Shown here piece after piece: positions 59,631 through 64,000 of a DNA stretch of 64,000 nucleotides (its first letter is position 1; each line of letters starts with the position of its first letter). A program made the position numbers and the translations under genes. Under the pieces are notes generated by a model. That model was not told where the DNA came from and ran no database searches. It was given only the letters and a program-made list of their open reading frames with translations. This DNA is from an uncultured Lachnobacterium sp. (lineage in GTDB: Bacteria > Bacillota > Clostridia > Lachnospirales > Lachnospiraceae). The DNA is taken from assembly GCA_937889225.1 (NCBI GenBank), contig CALAST010000001.1:8497-72496 (forward strand), written 5' to 3'.

Positions 59631-62355
59631 TAAATTTCTGTTTATTTTCAATTACCTGAAAAGAATATGCATCAAAGGTTTGCTCAGTAATATAGCGAAA
59701 AATCCATACTTTCTCATTTTGGTTGCCTTGTCGTAAAATTCTTCCTTCTTGTTGTTGGAGATCTGCAGGCCTCCAGGGTATATCGAGATGATGGAGAGCA
59801 ATTAAGCGATCTTGCAAATTTGTGCCAGCCCCTAATTTTGCCGTAGATCCAAGCAAAAAGCGAACCTGCCCGCTTCTTACTTTTGCAAACAGTTCCGCTT
59901 TTTGTGTTTCCGTATTGGCTTCATGAATAAATTTCACTTCCGATTCCGGAACGCCTTTTGCCACAAGCTTCTGACGGATATCATCATAGATATTAAAAGA
60001 ACCATTTCCTTTGGGTGTGCTGAGGTCACAAAAAATCAACTGTGTGCTTTTTTGCTCCCTTGTTTCTTTCCATATTTGAAAGGCACGTTCCACGCAGGCT
60101 ACTGACTTGGAATTTTCATTATCCGGAAGTAACGGATTGATAAGCCTTTGGTCAAGTGCAAGTTTTCTTCCGTCATTTGTGATTTTCAATAAATTATCTA
60201 CTGTCGGTTCTACTGCTCTGCTTCGTACTGCTTCTGCTCGGTCTGCCAGCGATTTTACCATTTCTTTTTGGTATTCGCTTGGTTTTAACACCACGTTTTC
60301 ATACTCTGCTTCTGGAACAGGAAGTTTTAACATATCTGGTGTCTGAATATCGGCACTCTCTTTAAATAAAGAAATCAGTTCCGGAATGTTGAAAAATTTT
60401 GCAAAACGTGTTTTTGCACGATAGCCTGTCCCTTCCGGAGCAAGTTCGATACTGGTCTGCGTTTCTCCAAACGTGGATGCCCATGCATCAAAGTTACCAA
60501 GACCAAGTTTTTGTAAAGTATCATACTGCAAATAACGCATATTGGTATAAAGTTCCGTCATGCTGTTTGCGATGGGTGTTCCGGTAGCAAAGGTAATGCC
60601 TTTTCCACCTGTGATTTCATCCATGTAACGACATTTTGCAAACATATCGGAAGATTTCTGTGCTTCTGTCTGTGCAATCCCTGCCACATTTCGCATTTTT
60701 GTATAAAGGAACAAATTTTTAAAATGGTGCGACTCGTCTACAAATAATCTGTCCACACCTAATTGCTCAAATGTTACCACATTGTCTTTCTTTTCTTCCG
60801 CACTTAATTTTTCCAAACGTACCAACAGTTGCTTTCTCGTTTTTTCCATCTGCTTAATGGTGTAATTCTCACCTTTTTCTGCCTTTGCAGTTTCAATGGA
60901 TGTCTGGATTTCCTCAATCTGATTTTCTATCGTGGCTCGTTGTCTTTCTGCAGATAATGGAATGCGTTCAAACTGCGTATGTCCAATGATAACTGCATCG
61001 AAATCACCTGTTGCTATGCGGGAACAGAATTTCTTTCGGTTTGCAGGCTCAAAATCTTTTTTCGTTGCTGCAAGGATATTTGCACCCGGATACAGACGCA
61101 TAAAATCGGATGCCCACTGCTCGGTCAGATGATTCGGAACAACAAACATACTTTTCTGACACAGTCCGAGACGTTTGCTCTCCATCGCAGCCGCAATCAT
61201 CTCAAACGTCTTGCCACCACCCACGCAATGTGCAAGCAAAGTATTATTTCCGTAAATCTGATGGGCAACTGCATTTAACTGATGCGGACGCAGGGTAATA
61301 CTTTCCGTCATTCCCGGAAATTTTAAATGTGAGCCATCATATTCTCTCGGTCTTGTAGAATTAAATATCTCATTATATTTTTTGCAGAGCATATTCCTAC
61401 GTTTCGGTTCTTGGAAAATCCAATCCTTAAACTTTTCTCTTATACTTTCCCGCTTTTGTGAAGCAAGCATGGTTTCTTTCTTATTTAAAATTCGTTTTTC
61501 TTTACCATCCTCCACTACGGTATCAAAAATACGAATATCTTTTAAATTCAAGGAATCTTCCAATATACGATACGCATTCGCTCTCGATGTTCCATAAGTC
61601 ATGTTGACAAGTGCATTTCCATAATCCGCATTTTTTCCTTTGATATTCCACTGTCCGCTGATATCAGAATACTGCACAGACATGATATTTCGGTCAAAGT
61701 AATGCTCCGGTGTTTCAAATACTTCACACATAAAATCCTCGATGTATCTTGCATCAATCCATGTTGCACCGATACGCACCTCTATTTCCGAAGGCTCCAG
61801 TTCTTTCGGCTGTACCTGTTCCAGTGCTGATACGTTTATGGCATATTTCGGTTCGTGTTCTGCAAATATTCTTGCACTGTTTAATTTTTCCCTGACATTT
61901 CCGCTTAAATATGCATCCGCCGTTTCCCACTTTTCGGTAAATGGATTTTGGAAAATTACGCCCTTAAATTCCTGTATGATTTCTTCCTGAGCCTTTCCTG
62001 TAAGACCTTCCATATAAGGCAAATCAATTCCTGCTTTTTCCGATAGCGATACTGCAAGTGCCTCTGTCACAGTATCCACGCTTGTGACTGCTTCTGCCCT
62101 GCGAATGGTACGTTTGGAGAACATATCCGCTTTGCCCTTGAAGTTTCCGTTTTTATCTAAATTTTCCAAGGAACACAATAAGTAATAGGAAGAATCCTGA
62201 CGGAATGCCCTCTGGTTTGCTTGTGAATGGATAAGTCCGTATTTCTCCGAAAACGCATCGTAGAGGCAATTTAACTGTGCCTGACAGCCTTGTATCAGCG
62301 TATCCGGAAATTCTTCCATCTGAAGCTTGATCAGTTCCTGTGTGCAGTCACGAAT
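59631..62355 (-). pseudogene. Methylase-helicase gene, SNF2-type helicase part (5' exon)
   Basis: Helicase motifs are clear: LLAHCVGGGKTFEMIAAAME (motif I), RLFVDESHHFKNLFLYTK (motif II), GTPIANSMTELYTNMRYL (motif III) and the C-terminal LGSTAKLGAGTNLQDRLIAL and QQQEGRILRQGNQNEKVWIF (motifs V-VI). This is the helicase of the large SNF2/methylase proteins of Tn1549-like conjugative elements. Its frame runs unbroken into the upstream methylase part except for one TAG at 62358-62356. The frame is broken at 59630 by the group II intron, where exon 1 ends in AAATTTA. Confidence 0.8.
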
Positions 62356-64000
62356 CTACACCATCGCTTTGATACGTTCTTTTGTCGTTTCCGGCAGTTC
62401 CATTCGTTTCATGATAGAATTTTCCCTGTAATATACTTGATTTTGCACAATCGCATAACTGTAATTCTTTACATTCGGATTTGCAGGAATTTCAGAAGCT
62501 GCAGCTTCGATACTGTTATTTGTCAAAGGATTTTCGTTTCTTGTTGAAAATACATCCATACTTCCAACTTCCGTAAGTTTTGGAGTGCTACTCATTGACA
62601 ACTCAACGGATGATGTCTGTATTTCATGATTTTCCCTATCTGCAAAATCTCTATTTATAAAATCTTTATTTACAAAGTCTTCCTGACTGGTAATATATGC
62701 ACCTGCTTTTTTTAACTGCTCCGATAATGGTGCGGATACATCCGGCAGACATACTGCCTCTTTGCCATACGGTCCATTTAGCATTTCCATTCTGCCGAGT
62801 ATCAGTTCCGGATGTTCTATAAAATAACTGTTCATTACAATTCCGACTTCATTTTGTGATATATGCACCCAATCTGGTTCTAATTCCAACATTCTCTCAT
62901 GCTTTCGGAAAAATAAGATGTCGGAAGTCACTTCCGTTCCCGCATTTTCTTTAAAAGCAGTATTTGGAAGCCTTATCGCACCAATCAATTCGCCTCTTTG
63001 TGCCATTAGTTTTCTTGCAGTTGGATTTCTTTTATCCATCGTGGACTTTGATGTGATAAATGCTGCAATTCCATTTGGTTTGACCTTATCCAGACTTTTT
63101 ACCAAAAAGTAATCATGTACGGAAAGATTATATTTATCGTATTCTTTATCAGAAACTTTATACTGTCCAAATGGAACATTACCGATTGCCATATCGAAGA
63201 AATCATTTGGAAAATTTGTTTTTTCAAATCCTAAAATTCGAATATCGGCATTCGGATAAAGCTGTTTTGCAATACGTCCGCTAATAGCATCCAGTTCCAC
63301 ACCATAAAGTCTGCTCTGTCGCATCTGTTCTGGCAACATACCAAAGAAATGCCCTGTTCCCATGGCAGGTTCTAAAATGGTTCCATTTGAAAATCCCATC
63401 CCAGTAATCACATCATAAATTCCCTGTATAATAACCGGACTTGTATAGTGTGCATTTAAGGTACTTTCTCTTGCAGAAGCATATTCTTCCGGCGATAACA
63501 GATTTTTTAATTCCTGATACTCCTTATGCCAGTTTACATTTCCAAGTTTAAATACATCCGACAGACCACCCCAACCCACATATTTTTCCAAAATTTCCTG
63601 TTCCTCCGGTGTGGCGATACGCTGCTCTGCTTCGATACTTTTCAAGGTACGAATTGCTTCCATATTTTGATGAAATTTTTCTTTTGGTGCAAATCCTCTT
63701 GGAGAAGTTTCTACTTCCGATGTAATGTGAAAATTTACTGCTTTGGGTTCAGATGTATCTTGTAAAGACGCAGACGATAAGGAAGATGTTTGATTTACAC
63801 TATCTGTTGTTTGCACGTCCTTTAAATTTTCTGTTTGAATTACGGATGAAAATAGCAAATTTTCTTCTGTATTGTCTGGATGACTTTCTTGTTCCAAAGA
63901 ATGTAATGCTAAAAGGCTATCCTTTTCTTTCTGATCATTTGTTACAGATGTTTGTAAAAGTTCCTGTTCATTTAATTCTTCTGCAAAATCAATCGCTTCG
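62356..64000 (-). pseudogene. Methylase-helicase gene, DNA methylase part (5' incomplete at window edge)
   Basis: The frame is open from the window edge. It contains NAHYTSPVIIQGIYDVITG, the SAM-binding ILEPAMGTGHFFGMLP and the MAIGNVPFGQY motif that replaces NPPY in this family, then SVHDYFLVKSLDKVKPNGIA. It ends at a TAG (62358-62356) after KERIKAMV, but the same frame continues IRDCTQELIKLQMEEFPD, so the TAG is an in-frame nonsense codon, most simply from GAG. In conjugative elements these giant proteins may modify and protect transferred DNA; with an amber codon and an intron in the gene the full protein is doubtful. Confidence 0.8.

Overview
The window is AT-rich Firmicutes DNA, most like a gut Clostridia genome of the Lachnospiraceae type. 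The evidence is the gene order gap-pgk-tpiA-gpmI-secG-rnr-smpB-ssrA, a clostridial-style tmRNA tag (ANLNINAEENLAYAA), a bile salt hydrolase, IS256 and IS605-type relics, a clostridial group II intron and a Tn1549/CTn-like methylase-helicase gene. The species cannot be fixed from the sequence.

Layout. 0.3-8 kb: a small membrane protein, two G3E/CobW GTPases (one with a Cys-His metal-binding repeat), an ABC exporter, a sigma region-4-only protein with its zinc-finger anti-sigma factor, a NUDIX hydrolase and a MerR/TipAS regulator. 8-10.3 kb: HicAB, an IS256 relic, tmRNA and smpB. 10.3-21.5 kb: a TnpB element whose omega-RNA end is split by a MITE, then rnr, secG, gpmI, a lone tyrosine integrase, tpiA, pgk and gap. 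21.9-32.1 kb: PHP phosphatase, lipoprotein, AEC transporter, tocopherol-cyclase-like protein, bile salt hydrolase, several decayed genes, a membrane-anchored protein that resembles bilin reductases, a VWA/metallopeptidase-like protein and a frameshifted prfH.

32.7-49.1 kb is the most unusual block; everything reads leftward. The left half is a candidate peptide-modification (RiPP) cluster: a 33-residue Cys/Trp-containing peptide with a strong ribosome binding site, three radical SAM proteins (one frameshifted), a protein whose C-terminal half recalls ABBA peptide prenyltransferases, an HPr-kinase-like ATPase and a geranylgeranyl-reductase-like flavoprotein. The right half is a tightly coupled five-gene operon (UPF1-like helicase, PIN-type nuclease, coiled-coil protein, ClpB-like AAA+ ATPase, small radical SAM activase) followed by two overlapping small ORFs. 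I do not recognise it as a named system; RNA or protein surveillance, or defence, is inference.

49.3-64 kb is an integrative/mobilizable element: MobC and relaxase, a DUF2325 protein, a candidate type I toxin-antitoxin locus, a two-DUF488 plus dual-OB-like trio, and a giant DNA methylase/SNF2 helicase/nucleotidyltransferase gene interrupted by a 2.7-kb group II intron and an in-frame amber codon; this gene runs off the right edge.

Dispersed through the window are three copies of a 133-bp MITE family with 8-bp target duplications (one copy carries an extra 52 bp) and four copies of an unrelated ~45-70-bp intergenic repeat.
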